Shown here piece after piece: positions 35,852 through 43,944 of a stretch of DNA of 64,000 nucleotides; the first letter of the stretch is position 1; the number at the start of each line of letters is the position of its first letter. Position numbers and translations under genes: made by a program. Under the pieces are notes generated by a model. That model made no database searches. It was not told where the DNA came from and saw only the letters and a list, made by a program, of their open reading frames with translations. Origin of the DNA: JAEUKA01 sp035328405 (GTDB taxonomy: Bacteria; Myxococcota_A; Polyangia; Palsa-1104; JAEUJZ01); contig DAOLIT010000001.1 of the NCBI GenBank assembly GCA_035328405.1, positions 1 to 64,000 on the forward strand. The letters run 5' to 3'.

Positions 35852-37200
35852 ACAAGTTGTTTGTCGTCGGCGTTTCGCACCAAACCGCCCCGGTGGCCAT
35901 TCGCGAGTCGCTGGCCGTCGGGGATGCGGTTTTGCGCGAGCGTTTGTTGCAAGCAGCAGCGGTGTGCGGCGAAGCAGTCATTTTGTCTACCTGCAACCGC
36001 GTCGAAATTTACGGTTCAGGGCCGCTATCGGGCTCGCTCGAGCACGCGAAAGAAATTCTGTTGCAGAAGCAAAATCATGCGGCCTCTTGCGTATACGAAA
36101 AACGGGCTGAACAAGCAGTCCTGCATTTGTTTCGCGTCGCCGCCAGTCTGGATTCGCTCGTGGTAGGGGAAGCCCAAATTTTGGGACAGCTCAAACAGGC
36201 GTTTCGAGCGGCACAAGAAGCGGGCACCATCGGTGAAGTTTTGGGAACGCTTTTGCCCAAAGCCTTTTTCGCGGCAAAGCGGATAAGAAGCGAAACCACC
36301 ATCGGAGAAAATCCGGCTTCCGTCGCATCAGTGGCCGTACAACTTGCCGAAAAAGTGTTCAGCGGTTTGAAAGCTCAGCCCGTATTGGTGATCGGCGCAG
36401 GCAAGATGGCCGAATGCGTCGTGCGACATCTTCTTACGGCCAAGGTTTGTCCGCTGTGGATTGTCAATCGCACGTTCGCACGGGCCGAGCACTTGGCAAA
36501 GACGCTCGGGGGAGAGGCGCAGCCCTTTGACCAATTGGAAACGCTGCTTTCCCGCGCCGCAATTGTCGTGAGTTCCACGGGGGCCGCGCATCCGATTTTG
36601 CACAAGGATCTTGTGTCCAAAGTGATGCGGCGTCGAAAAGGTCGCTGGCTGTTCCTGATGGACATTGCTGTGCCTCGAGACATTGCGCCTGATGTGGGCG
36701 ATCTGGACAACGTCTATCTGTACGACTTGGACGCACTTCAGCAGGTGGTGTCGCATGGTCAACACGCTCGCGCCCTGCAAACCGAGGCCGCGCACCGGAT
36801 CATCGACGAGGAACTTGCGCGTCTGGTGCGGCGCACGAAAAGCGCGGACGTGGTACCGACGATACGTGCCTTGCGGGCCCGCGCCCACGAAATCGCTGCA
36901 TCCGAAGTCGCTCGCGTGCTACCGAGGTTTGGACCGCTGACCCCTTCCCAACAACAATTGCTCGAACATTTGGGCAAGAGCATTGTCAACAAACTGCTGC
37001 ATCCGCCGCTCGTCGCGTTACACAAAGAGGCCAGCGATGGCAATGGTCAAGTAGACGATTTGGCCGAGGCTGTAGCCAAACTGTGGGCACTCGACACGCA
37101 GATTCCTCAAACCGGCGAATCCTTTGAAACAAGCCGCATGGATGGGAAAGATTCCGTTCCCACAACCACCAGCCCAGAGATAGAAAACCCATCGTCATGA
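35848..37200 (+). CDS. hemA: Glutamyl-tRNA reductase
   Basis: 450 residues from GTG 35848, whose TGA overlap with the previous stop and MNKLFVVGVSHQTAPVAIRE fix the start; the frame is open back to 35170 but inside the previous gene. It reduces glutamyl-tRNA to glutamate-1-semialdehyde with NADPH, the first committed step of C5 tetrapyrrole synthesis. The catalytic Cys is residue 49 in ILSTCNRVEIY. GEAQILGQLKQAF and the NADPH loop VLVIGAGKMAE follow, with a C-terminal dimerisation region ending in a roughly 30-residue polar tail. It uses the product of gltX, also in this window. It is coupled to hemC by an ATGA overlap. Confidence 0.96.
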   Translation: MNKLFVVGVSHQTAPVAIRESLAVGDAVLRERLLQAAAVCGEAVILSTCNRVEIYGSGPLSGSLEHAKEILLQKQNHAASCVYEKRAEQAVLHLFRVAASLDSLVVGEAQILGQLKQAFRAAQEAGTIGEVLGTLLPKAFFAAKRIRSETTIGENPASVASVAVQLAEKVFSGLKAQPVLVIGAGKMAECVVRHLLTAKVCPLWIVNRTFARAEHLAKTLGGEAQPFDQLETLLSRAAIVVSSTGAAHPILHKDLVSKVMRRRKGRWLFLMDIAVPRDIAPDVGDLDNVYLYDLDALQQVVSHGQHARALQTEAAHRIIDEELARLVRRTKSADVVPTIRALRARAHEIAASEVARVLPRFGPLTPSQQQLLEHLGKSIVNKLLHPPLVALHKEASDGNGQVDDLAEAVAKLWALDTQIPQTGESFETSRMDGKDSVPTTTSPEIENPSS

Positions 37201-38159
37201 CCACTTTGCGAATCGCCACGCGCGGGTCAAAACTGGCCTTGTGGCAAGCAAACCACATCGCCGATTGTCTTGTCGCAAGAGATCCGGCGCTTTCCGTCGA
37301 GCTTGTGCTGTGTAAAACCACGGGCGATCAAGTGCTGGATCGAACCCTCGCTGCGGTCGGAGGAAAAGGCCTTTTCACCAAAGAAGTCGAGGGGGCCCTT
37401 TTGGATCGGCGCGCCGATGTCGCGGTTCATTCCCTAAAAGATGTTCCCGCCGAAATCACGGACGGCCTTGTGCTTGCTGCGTTTCCGAAGCGCGAAATCC
37501 CGTGGGATGCGCTTCTTTTGCATCCGTCGCTGCGGGAAGACCCAGACCTCGCCGACCAAACGTCGCTGTCCAAGTTGCCTCGAGGTGCCCGCGTCGGAAC
37601 AAGCAGCTTGCGCCGAACCTGTCAGTTGCTCGCACACAGGCAGGACCTGCGCATCTTGCCCCTGCGTGGAAATGTGGACACGAGAATTCGCAAACTGCTC
37701 GATGGCGAAATGGAGGCGGCTGTGCTCGCAGCAGCGGGTCTTGCGCGGCTCGGTCTTTCCGAACACGTCGCGCACCTGTTTGGGCCACAAGAACTACTGC
37801 CAGCATGCGGTCAAGGTGCATTGGCTGTGCAATGCCGGGCTCATGACGAACCAATGATCGCGAGGCTGGCTGCGCTTGATGATTTTCCGACGCGGCAAGC
37901 TGTTCTCGCCGAACGTGCACTCAACGCCCGCCTGTTCGGGAGCTGTCACACCCCGATCGGTGCTTTCGCAGAGGTACTCTCAACCCAGAACGATGTACCT
38001 CTTCTCACCTTGACTGCGTTTGTGGGGACACCCGACGGAAAAACCGTGCTGCGCGCCAGCCTTGCAGGCCCGGCTTCCGACCCCGAAAGACTTGCCGAAC
38101 AGGTGGCTGCGGGCCTGCTGGATCAAGGCGCAGCTCGCATCCTTCCCACGAGGCGATGA
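37197..38159 (+). CDS. hemC: Porphobilinogen deaminase (hydroxymethylbilane synthase)
   Basis: 320 residues. It polymerises four porphobilinogen units to hydroxymethylbilane. Signature stretches are LRIATRGSKLALWQA, GGKGLFTKEVEGALL, DVAVHSLKDVPAE, GTSSLRR, LRGNVDTRIRKL and GACGQG-type LLPACGQGALAVQ. The dipyrromethane-cofactor Cys is residue 250 in LFGSCHTPIGAF (the usual second Gly is Ser). The start overlaps the hemA stop (ATGA). The chain HemX-HemA-HemC forms a haem operon; hemB, hemD and later genes are not in the window. Confidence 0.96.
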   Translation: MTTLRIATRGSKLALWQANHIADCLVARDPALSVELVLCKTTGDQVLDRTLAAVGGKGLFTKEVEGALLDRRADVAVHSLKDVPAEITDGLVLAAFPKREIPWDALLLHPSLREDPDLADQTSLSKLPRGARVGTSSLRRTCQLLAHRQDLRILPLRGNVDTRIRKLLDGEMEAAVLAAAGLARLGLSEHVAHLFGPQELLPACGQGALAVQCRAHDEPMIARLAALDDFPTRQAVLAERALNARLFGSCHTPIGAFAEVLSTQNDVPLLTLTAFVGTPDGKTVLRASLAGPASDPERLAEQVAAGLLDQGAARILPTRR

Positions 38160-38175
38160 AGCGGGGCACCGCCCA

Positions 38176-38874
38176 TCAATTCAGGTCCACAATTCGCCAG
38201 TTCTCACCCTCTTTTCGCAATTCAACGAAGAAGCGCGGATCGTATTGAATCGTCGCGCGGTCTCCCGAAAACACGAAATTTGGCTTCAGGAGAGCGGCGC
38301 GAAGTTTGTCCGTGCGTTCCTGAATATGCGCTTCCAGCAAGAGCCGCTGATCGGTCGCCAGCAGACGCAACAGGCCAGCGTAGTCCCGTTGCTCTATCCC
38401 AGCGAGCAACAGCTGAATCGCTTCCACGGGCGTCTTTGCCGCACCAAGCCCAAACTCCGCGCGAGTCAAACGCCACACCACCCCAAGCGGACGATCATCA
38501 GCGACCAAACTTACCGGTGTGGTCTGACGAAACTCGACGCTTGCGCGAAAGTGCAGCTCGTCTTTGTTTCCTCGAACAGCGCCGTCTACTTGCTTCGCTT
38601 GTTCCAGTAGTTCTCGTCGATTTTCCCGCCATTGTTTGGAAAATTCCGCCGGCGAAATCTCGCTTCTGACCGACGGCGACAGCAGCTTGTATGCACCCAT
38701 CGCATCGTCCCGCACAATGGCTACGGAGTACGCATGCAACGTCTGCTTGGCAGACGCAGAAAAACTCGACGAACACCCAAGTTCGAGCGCCCCCAACACC
38801 ATGAAACCGCATCGCACGGCCCATCTGAAAAAATATCGCCGCCAAATCCATGCCAATCGCTTCATCGGGGGCAT
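38176..38874 (-). CDS. Lipoprotein, possibly two NTF2-like modules
   Basis: 232 residues from ATG 38874 (38865 and 38895 are also possible). The N-terminus is Arg/Trp-rich, then hydrophobic, ending in a lipobox (GALELGC). The mature protein begins with a Ser-rich stretch. It contains two stretches of the form helix, D-x-x-x-A-Y/G-L, then a terminal strand ending NWRIVDLN, reminiscent of NTF2-like or DUF4878-type modules in Myxococcota lipoproteins. No catalytic residues are evident. It is convergent with hemC, 16 bases apart, and alone on its strand. Confidence 0.65.
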   Translation of the reverse strand: MPPMKRLAWIWRRYFFRWAVRCGFMVLGALELGCSSSFSASAKQTLHAYSVAIVRDDAMGAYKLLSPSVRSEISPAEFSKQWRENRRELLEQAKQVDGAVRGNKDELHFRASVEFRQTTPVSLVADDRPLGVVWRLTRAEFGLGAAKTPVEAIQLLLAGIEQRDYAGLLRLLATDQRLLLEAHIQERTDKLRAALLKPNFVFSGDRATIQYDPRFFVELRKEGENWRIVDLN

Positions 38875-39065
38875 GTTACTGCCTGTCACGATCACACCTG
38901 CGAAGAACCGTTCACTTGCCGATTGTTAACGGTTGTTGACATCCGCGCGGTCAATTCCATGGTTTTCCGGGAGATGATGGTGCAGAAAACAGCCTAGCAA
39001 TGCGGCATGGGGCTTGTAGGATGGAACTGTAAAAGCTTCAAAAGCTGTATCGCTGGAGGAGAACC

Positions 39066-39746
39066 ATGTTCCGCACTGCGATCTCTCGAAACAGAAAAAA
39101 CCGTTGGACCGTCGCATTTTTGCCCCTCGTTGCCGTTTGGTTTTCGGCCATGGCAGGTTGCGACAAAGACCCCGGACAAGCCGAGCGCCGCTACTGCGAT
39201 CAAAGCGGTTGTTATGCCTGCATCGGGGAAAATTGCTATCCCGTTCCGGGAGACGCAACCAAACCCCCAACTGATCCCAACACGCCCGTTGGTTCGTGTG
39301 ACAACGATGCAACGTGTGGAACTGGAAAAGTCTGTGACATCGGAAAATGCGTCGAGGCTTGCGCAGACAACTCAGCCTGCAAGGTGGGAAACAACTGCGT
39401 ATCCGGTCGATGCCGTCCTTCCGATGCTCAGACGTGTGGGCTAGTAGGGTCGCTTTGCACGACCGATTCCCAATGCGCCTTGGGAAGCCACTGCGTGAAC
39501 CGTGCATGCGCCGCATCCTGTGTGACGGGGGCCACATGCGCAATCGGTCAAGTTTGCACATCGGGTTCCTGCATTGAAGACCCGGCACCTGCGACCAAAC
39601 AGTGCGCTTTTGATGCCGATTGCGGTGCCAGTGGGTTTCGCTGCATCAACGCCTACTGCTTGACGCGATGTACCGATAGCAAACAGTGTCAAAGCAACGC
39701 CGTTTGCCAAAAAGGCGTTTGCCGAGGCAACCGTCTGCCCCAGTAG
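39066..39746 (+). CDS. Cys-rich lipoprotein
   Basis: 226 residues, with a strong GGAGGAGA ribosome site just before the ATG. The signal ends in a lipobox (FSAMAGC). The mature part has about 30 cysteines in repeated units of the type C-x-x-D-x-x-C-x-x-G-x-x-C-x-x-G-x-C, for example CDNDATCGTGKVCDIGKC and CTTDSQCALGSHCVNRAC. Such knot-like repeats (EB or DUF-type modules) are abundant in Myxococcota surface lipoproteins and presumably form disulfide-rich rods. A related module sits in the vWA-FHA protein of the tubulin operon. The binding partner is unknown. Confidence 0.85.
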   Translation: MFRTAISRNRKNRWTVAFLPLVAVWFSAMAGCDKDPGQAERRYCDQSGCYACIGENCYPVPGDATKPPTDPNTPVGSCDNDATCGTGKVCDIGKCVEACADNSACKVGNNCVSGRCRPSDAQTCGLVGSLCTTDSQCALGSHCVNRACAASCVTGATCAIGQVCTSGSCIEDPAPATKQCAFDADCGASGFRCINAYCLTRCTDSKQCQSNAVCQKGVCRGNRLPQ

Positions 39747-39944
39747 TTTTTTCTCTCTTTCCGCCTCCTTTCTGAACTTTCTGCCCCCCGCGACAGGCGA
39801 CCCATGAATCGAAAGGGTCACTTGGTCTTCTGCATCTCTCTCTGTTCTTTCGTGCGCCCTATCGGCCTGTCTTTCTTGGATTGATTGCACGTTGCGGTCA
39901 AAACGTGACTGTCTTCACTGATGCCGTTGTGCTAGTCAAAACCA

Positions 39945-40481
39945 ATGATTCTGCACTTGCCTCGACTCACGTTGCGTCCGTTTGTGGCCGATGACGCAGA
40001 GCACCTGTTTCGGCATGCCAACAACCGTCAAGTCTGGATGAATCTGCGAGACGGCTTTCCACATCCATACACCCGAGCCGATGCAGAAAAGTGGATCGCG
40101 TTCACGAAGACCCTCCCAGAACCACAAGGAATTTTTGCGATCGTCGCAGACGAAATTCTGGTGGGAGGGATCGGCGTGCATCGTCTCGACAAGGACCCTG
40201 TCTATCGCGAAACGGCGGAACTTGGATACTGGCTCGCGGAACCGTATTGGGGGCGCGGGCTCATGACAGAAGCCGTGGCCGCCGTCACGCACCATGCCTT
40301 CGACTCACTCGGTCTGTTTCGTTTGGAAGCGGGCGTGTTTGCTTGGAATGTCTCTTCGGCGCGCGTCCTCGAAAAGTGCGGCTATTCGTTGGATGGAAAG
40401 CTGCGCAAACAGGTGTTGAAGGATGGGAAGAGATGTGACGTTTTGCTCTATTCGCGACTGCGAACGGATGCGGTAGAGTAG
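39945..40481 (+). CDS. GNAT acetyltransferase, RimJ/RimL type
   Basis: 178 residues. The N-terminal LHLPRLTLRPFVADDAEHLF, ELGYWLAEPYWGRGLMTEAV (acetyl-CoA-binding loop) and GLFRLEAGVFAWNVSSARVLEKCGY are typical of the RimJ/RimL/[ribosomal protein S5/S18/L7]-alanine N-acetyltransferase group. It transfers acetyl from acetyl-CoA to an amino group; whether the target is a ribosomal protein or a small molecule cannot be told. It lies six bases before lysS and is probably cotranscribed with it and lolC. Confidence 0.9.
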   Translation: MILHLPRLTLRPFVADDAEHLFRHANNRQVWMNLRDGFPHPYTRADAEKWIAFTKTLPEPQGIFAIVADEILVGGIGVHRLDKDPVYRETAELGYWLAEPYWGRGLMTEAVAAVTHHAFDSLGLFRLEAGVFAWNVSSARVLEKCGYSLDGKLRKQVLKDGKRCDVLLYSRLRTDAVE

Positions 40482-40487
40482 GCCGAC

Positions 40488-42068
40488 ATGACACAGAAAC
40501 CGACCGATCCGGCTGCGACAAGCAGCGACCTGGAAGGACAAATGCGAGAACGTCGCCAGGTCATTGAAAACCTGCGCGCAAGCGGCATCAACCCCTTTGC
40601 GAACGACGTTCGACCCACACACCAGATTTTCGAATTGCCCGCTGGAAAACCTGAAGAGGTCTCTTTCCTTCCCCTCGAAAGCGAGCTGCCGGCAGACGCG
40701 CCAAGGTATTCCGTTTCTGGACGGCTTTTGCAAATCAATGAAATGGGAAAAGCCAAATTCCTGTTTCTGCGTGGCGATCGGGGCGCAATGCTTCAGCTTT
40801 ATTTGAAAGCCGATGTCGTCGAAGCGTTCGGGCTGTCCAAACACTTGCAACTTGGCGATTTGATTTGGGCTTCGGGTGCCCTGTTTCGGACGCGAAAAGA
40901 CAAGCGCGCGTTGCGGATCGATTCCCTTCGTCTTCTGACCAAATCCGTCCGTCCTTTGCCCGGCAAGGCCCTTCAAGACGGAGCAAAAGTTTCCGACGAA
41001 GATTGGCGCTACAGACAACGGTATGCGGACATGATCATCCACCCCGAAGTGACCGATGTGTTTCGCAAGCGTGCGCTGATCGTGCGCGAAATTCGCCGGT
41101 TTTTCGACGATCGCGGCTATGTCGAATGCGACACGCGGATGCTCCTGTCCACAAACGGAGGGGCCGCAGCGCGCCCCTTTCGCACACACCACAACGCGCT
41201 CGATTTGAATCTTTTTCTGCGGATAGCGACGGAACTCGATTTGAAGCGACTCGTCGTTGGGGGCCTCGATCGGGTCTATGAAATTGGCCGCATTTTTCGC
41301 AATGAGGGGTTGTCTCGTTTTCACAATCCAGAGTTCACATCCATCGAGTTTTACGAGGCGTATGCGACCTATGAAAACTTGATGGATGTGACCGAGGAAC
41401 TCCTCGAACGTGTCTGTGTTGCGGTCAACGGAACGACCACAATCGACTATCAAGAATACCAAGGCGTGCGTCTGGCCCGCCCATTCCGCCGAGCCACAAT
41501 GCGGCAACTTGTGAAGGAGGCCTTGCCAGAGGTGCCCATTGCCAGCGGTGCATGTTCGGATGCGGAGTACGTAGAACTTCCTCTTTTTGCTCGAACGGTC
41601 TTGGGAGAAAAAGCCCCATCGACTTATGGGCACGCGCTCGTTGCTCTTTTTGAGCATTGCGTCGAAAAAACACTCGTTCAGCCGACGTTTGTGTGTGAGT
41701 TTCCGACGGAAGTTTCTCCGCTCTCCCGAAAGAATGACAAAGACCCCCGCTTTGTGGATCGGTTTGAGTTGTTCGTGATTGGAAAGGAATTGGCCAACGC
41801 GTTCAGCGAATTGAACGACCCCGATGACCAGCGCAGTCGGTTCGCTGATCAAGTCCGTTCCAAAGCATCGGGCGACCAAGAGGCGATGGACTACGACGAA
41901 GATTTCTGCCGAGCACTCGAATACGGCATGCCTCCGACGGCTGGGGAAGGAATCGGAATCGACCGGATGGTGATGCTTCTGACGAACCGCGCGTCGATTC
42001 GCGATGTGATTCCGTTCCCCCAACTTCGACCTGAAATCGCCGCAAATCCGTCGAGCGAATCGCAGTGA
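40488..42068 (+). CDS. lysS: Lysyl-tRNA synthetase, class II
   Basis: 526 residues. The N-terminal OB-fold anticodon-binding domain (VSGRLLQINEMGKAKFLFLRG) is followed by the class II core: motif 1 near FRKRALIVREIRRFFDDRGY, motif 2 in VYEIGRIFRNEGLSRFHNPE, motif 3 in GEGIGIDRMVMLLTN. DEDFCRALEYGMPPTAG is the lysine-specific segment. It is somewhat longer than E. coli LysS in the N-terminal half. It overlaps the permease gene (GTGA). The lysS-lolC order is frequent in deltaproteobacteria. Confidence 0.95.
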   Translation: MTQKPTDPAATSSDLEGQMRERRQVIENLRASGINPFANDVRPTHQIFELPAGKPEEVSFLPLESELPADAPRYSVSGRLLQINEMGKAKFLFLRGDRGAMLQLYLKADVVEAFGLSKHLQLGDLIWASGALFRTRKDKRALRIDSLRLLTKSVRPLPGKALQDGAKVSDEDWRYRQRYADMIIHPEVTDVFRKRALIVREIRRFFDDRGYVECDTRMLLSTNGGAAARPFRTHHNALDLNLFLRIATELDLKRLVVGGLDRVYEIGRIFRNEGLSRFHNPEFTSIEFYEAYATYENLMDVTEELLERVCVAVNGTTTIDYQEYQGVRLARPFRRATMRQLVKEALPEVPIASGACSDAEYVELPLFARTVLGEKAPSTYGHALVALFEHCVEKTLVQPTFVCEFPTEVSPLSRKNDKDPRFVDRFELFVIGKELANAFSELNDPDDQRSRFADQVRSKASGDQEAMDYDEDFCRALEYGMPPTAGEGIGIDRMVMLLTNRASIRDVIPFPQLRPEIAANPSSESQ

Positions 42069-43699
42069 AGTTTGGATTTGAACTGCTGTTGGCTCTGCGC
42101 TACCTGCGCGCAGATCGACCTAGGGGTTCGCTCAACCATTTGCGCTGGTTGACGTTCTGGGTGGCTGTCGTCACAGCGGTTGTGTTCATCGGCGCAGAGG
42201 TTGTTGAGTATCTGCTCCGCGACCACCTATCAGAGACGCTGTGGCGTCTGCGCGGACCCTTGCGATCAGCGAAATACATCACCGGTTTGGCGCTCGTTCT
42301 GGTGGGCTATTTTGTTGAGCTGATTCGCCGTTTGACGATTTTTACGACGATTTCTACGTACGGTTTGTTTTTGGGTACTGGCGCACTCATCACAGTGCTT
42401 TCGGTGATGTCTGGTTTCGAGCAGGATCTAAAAACCAAAATTTTGGGAACGCATGCGCATATCGTCGTTTCGACCCCCGATCGCAGCTTTTCCGATTACA
42501 GAGAGGCGCTTGGGAAGATCGAAAAGACACCCGGCGTAATGGCCGCGACGCCCTATTTGTCGAGCGAAGCCATTCTCTCGAGTCCTGCCAACCTGTCGAG
42601 CGTACTCATCAAAGGCGTGGACCCCCAAACGGTTGGGAAAGTGACAGAACTTGTTGAAAACACAGAGGCAGGATCTCTGTCCCATCTGTTGCACCCCGAA
42701 CAACTGATTCGTACACAAACCGAGTCCCAAACGGTCGCACCAGCTCAGGCACACCCAACAGATCGTGCCGATGCAGGCCTGCCGATGGATGGGGGTCCTT
42801 CCCCTTTCGATGGGGGAACTGATGGGGGTATGCGACAGACTCTGGAAAATTTACCCGTACAAATTCCTGTCCAACCTTCCGTAGTTGAGGCGGCGTCAAA
42901 AAAGCCACGGAAGGTGTTGCCAGGGATTGCAGTTGGTAGAGAGTTGGCGCGCAACCTGCGTGTCTTCGTCGGTGAAGACGTAAACCTTGTCTCTCCGCTC
43001 GGGGATGTGGGGCCGACTGGTCCGATTCCCAAAAGCAAACCGCATCGCATCGCCGCCATCTTCTTTTCGGGAATGTATGAGTACGATAGCAAGTACGCCT
43101 ATATGAACCTACCAGCGGCACAGAAGTTCCTGGGCCTGGACGATGAAGTGACTGGAATTGAGATCAAGCTGCAAAACTCCGAAGCCACAGACCAAGTGAT
43201 GACGGCACTTCGCGGACAGTTGGGTTCCAGTTTTTTGGTTCAAGATTGGAAAGAACTCAACCGGAGTCTCTTCGCCGCGCTCAAACTCGAAAAAATAGCG
43301 ATGTTCGTGGCCCTCTGTTTCATCATTTTGGTCGCGGCTTTTTCGATCATCGCGAACGGAATCATGCTCGTCATGGAAAAGGGGCGACAAATCGCGATCC
43401 TCAAATCGATGGGTGCTTCCGATCGCGCAATCCTTCGAGTCTTTGTCCTGGTCGGTCTGTACATGGGACTAGAGGGAACCGCTGCTGGCGTGTTGACCGG
43501 CGCACTGACCTGCCAGGTCTTCGACTACTACGGTTTGCCGCTGGATACGGACGTGTACTACATCACGAAATTGCCTGTGAAAATTCACACTGGCGAACTC
43601 CTGGCAGTCATGGCTGCATCGTTGCTCCTGACGGCCCTTGCGACCCTGTATCCGGCCTGGCGGGCCGCCCGCTTGCGCCCGGTCGAAAATCTGCGCTAG
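42065..43699 (+). CDS. lolC: LolC/LolE-type lipoprotein-releasing ABC permease
   Basis: 544 residues from a GTG overlapping the lysS stop. The MacB/FtsX-like plan is present: a core helix preceding ITVLSVMSGFEQDLKTKILG, the periplasmic domain, three late helices with GRQIAILKSMGASDRAI, and the terminal YPAWRAARLRPVENLR. LolCDE extracts lipoproteins from the inner membrane for the outer membrane. Two features differ from standard LolC: two extra membrane-like segments at the N-terminus (about 30-50 and 78-95), and an Asp/Pro/Gly-rich insert (about 220-260) in the periplasmic domain. The ATPase gene lolD does not follow. Length exceeds the usual 400-415 residues because of these additions. Confidence 0.85.
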   Translation: MKFGFELLLALRYLRADRPRGSLNHLRWLTFWVAVVTAVVFIGAEVVEYLLRDHLSETLWRLRGPLRSAKYITGLALVLVGYFVELIRRLTIFTTISTYGLFLGTGALITVLSVMSGFEQDLKTKILGTHAHIVVSTPDRSFSDYREALGKIEKTPGVMAATPYLSSEAILSSPANLSSVLIKGVDPQTVGKVTELVENTEAGSLSHLLHPEQLIRTQTESQTVAPAQAHPTDRADAGLPMDGGPSPFDGGTDGGMRQTLENLPVQIPVQPSVVEAASKKPRKVLPGIAVGRELARNLRVFVGEDVNLVSPLGDVGPTGPIPKSKPHRIAAIFFSGMYEYDSKYAYMNLPAAQKFLGLDDEVTGIEIKLQNSEATDQVMTALRGQLGSSFLVQDWKELNRSLFAALKLEKIAMFVALCFIILVAAFSIIANGIMLVMEKGRQIAILKSMGASDRAILRVFVLVGLYMGLEGTAAGVLTGALTCQVFDYYGLPLDTDVYYITKLPVKIHTGELLAVMAASLLLTALATLYPAWRAARLRPVENLR

Positions 43700-43855
43700 A
43701 CCCTACGGAGAGGGTGGCAGCCAGGATTCCTTTCACTACAGAGCCGGCGTGGGGGAAATGCCTGATTTCATACTCCCTTGCCCGTTTTGTGCGCCCTGAA
43801 ATTGGGTTTGGAGTGTGGTTTTGTTTTTGGGTGTTGTGGGACTGGCGATGTGCTC

Positions 43856-43873
43856 AAAACCCATGAGGGTTTT
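43856..43873. repeat. Short perfect inverted repeat downstream of lolC
   Basis: AAAACCC (43856-43862) and GGGTTTT (43867-43873) with a four-base loop lie in the 245-base gap before the DUF3160 gene. No T-run follows, so it may be an operator or a weak terminator. Nothing else stands out in the gap. Confidence 0.35.
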
Positions 43874-43944
43874 GCCGGACCTGTCTCTCTTTGGTTGTTT
43901 TGATTCATGATGGGTGGATTGCGGGCAATCGGGGGTAGGCAGCG

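Noticed and set aside
39888..39907. CACGTT/AACGTG inverted repeat before the acetyltransferase gene
   Set aside because: Six-base arms with no T-run and no known operator pattern; could be chance.
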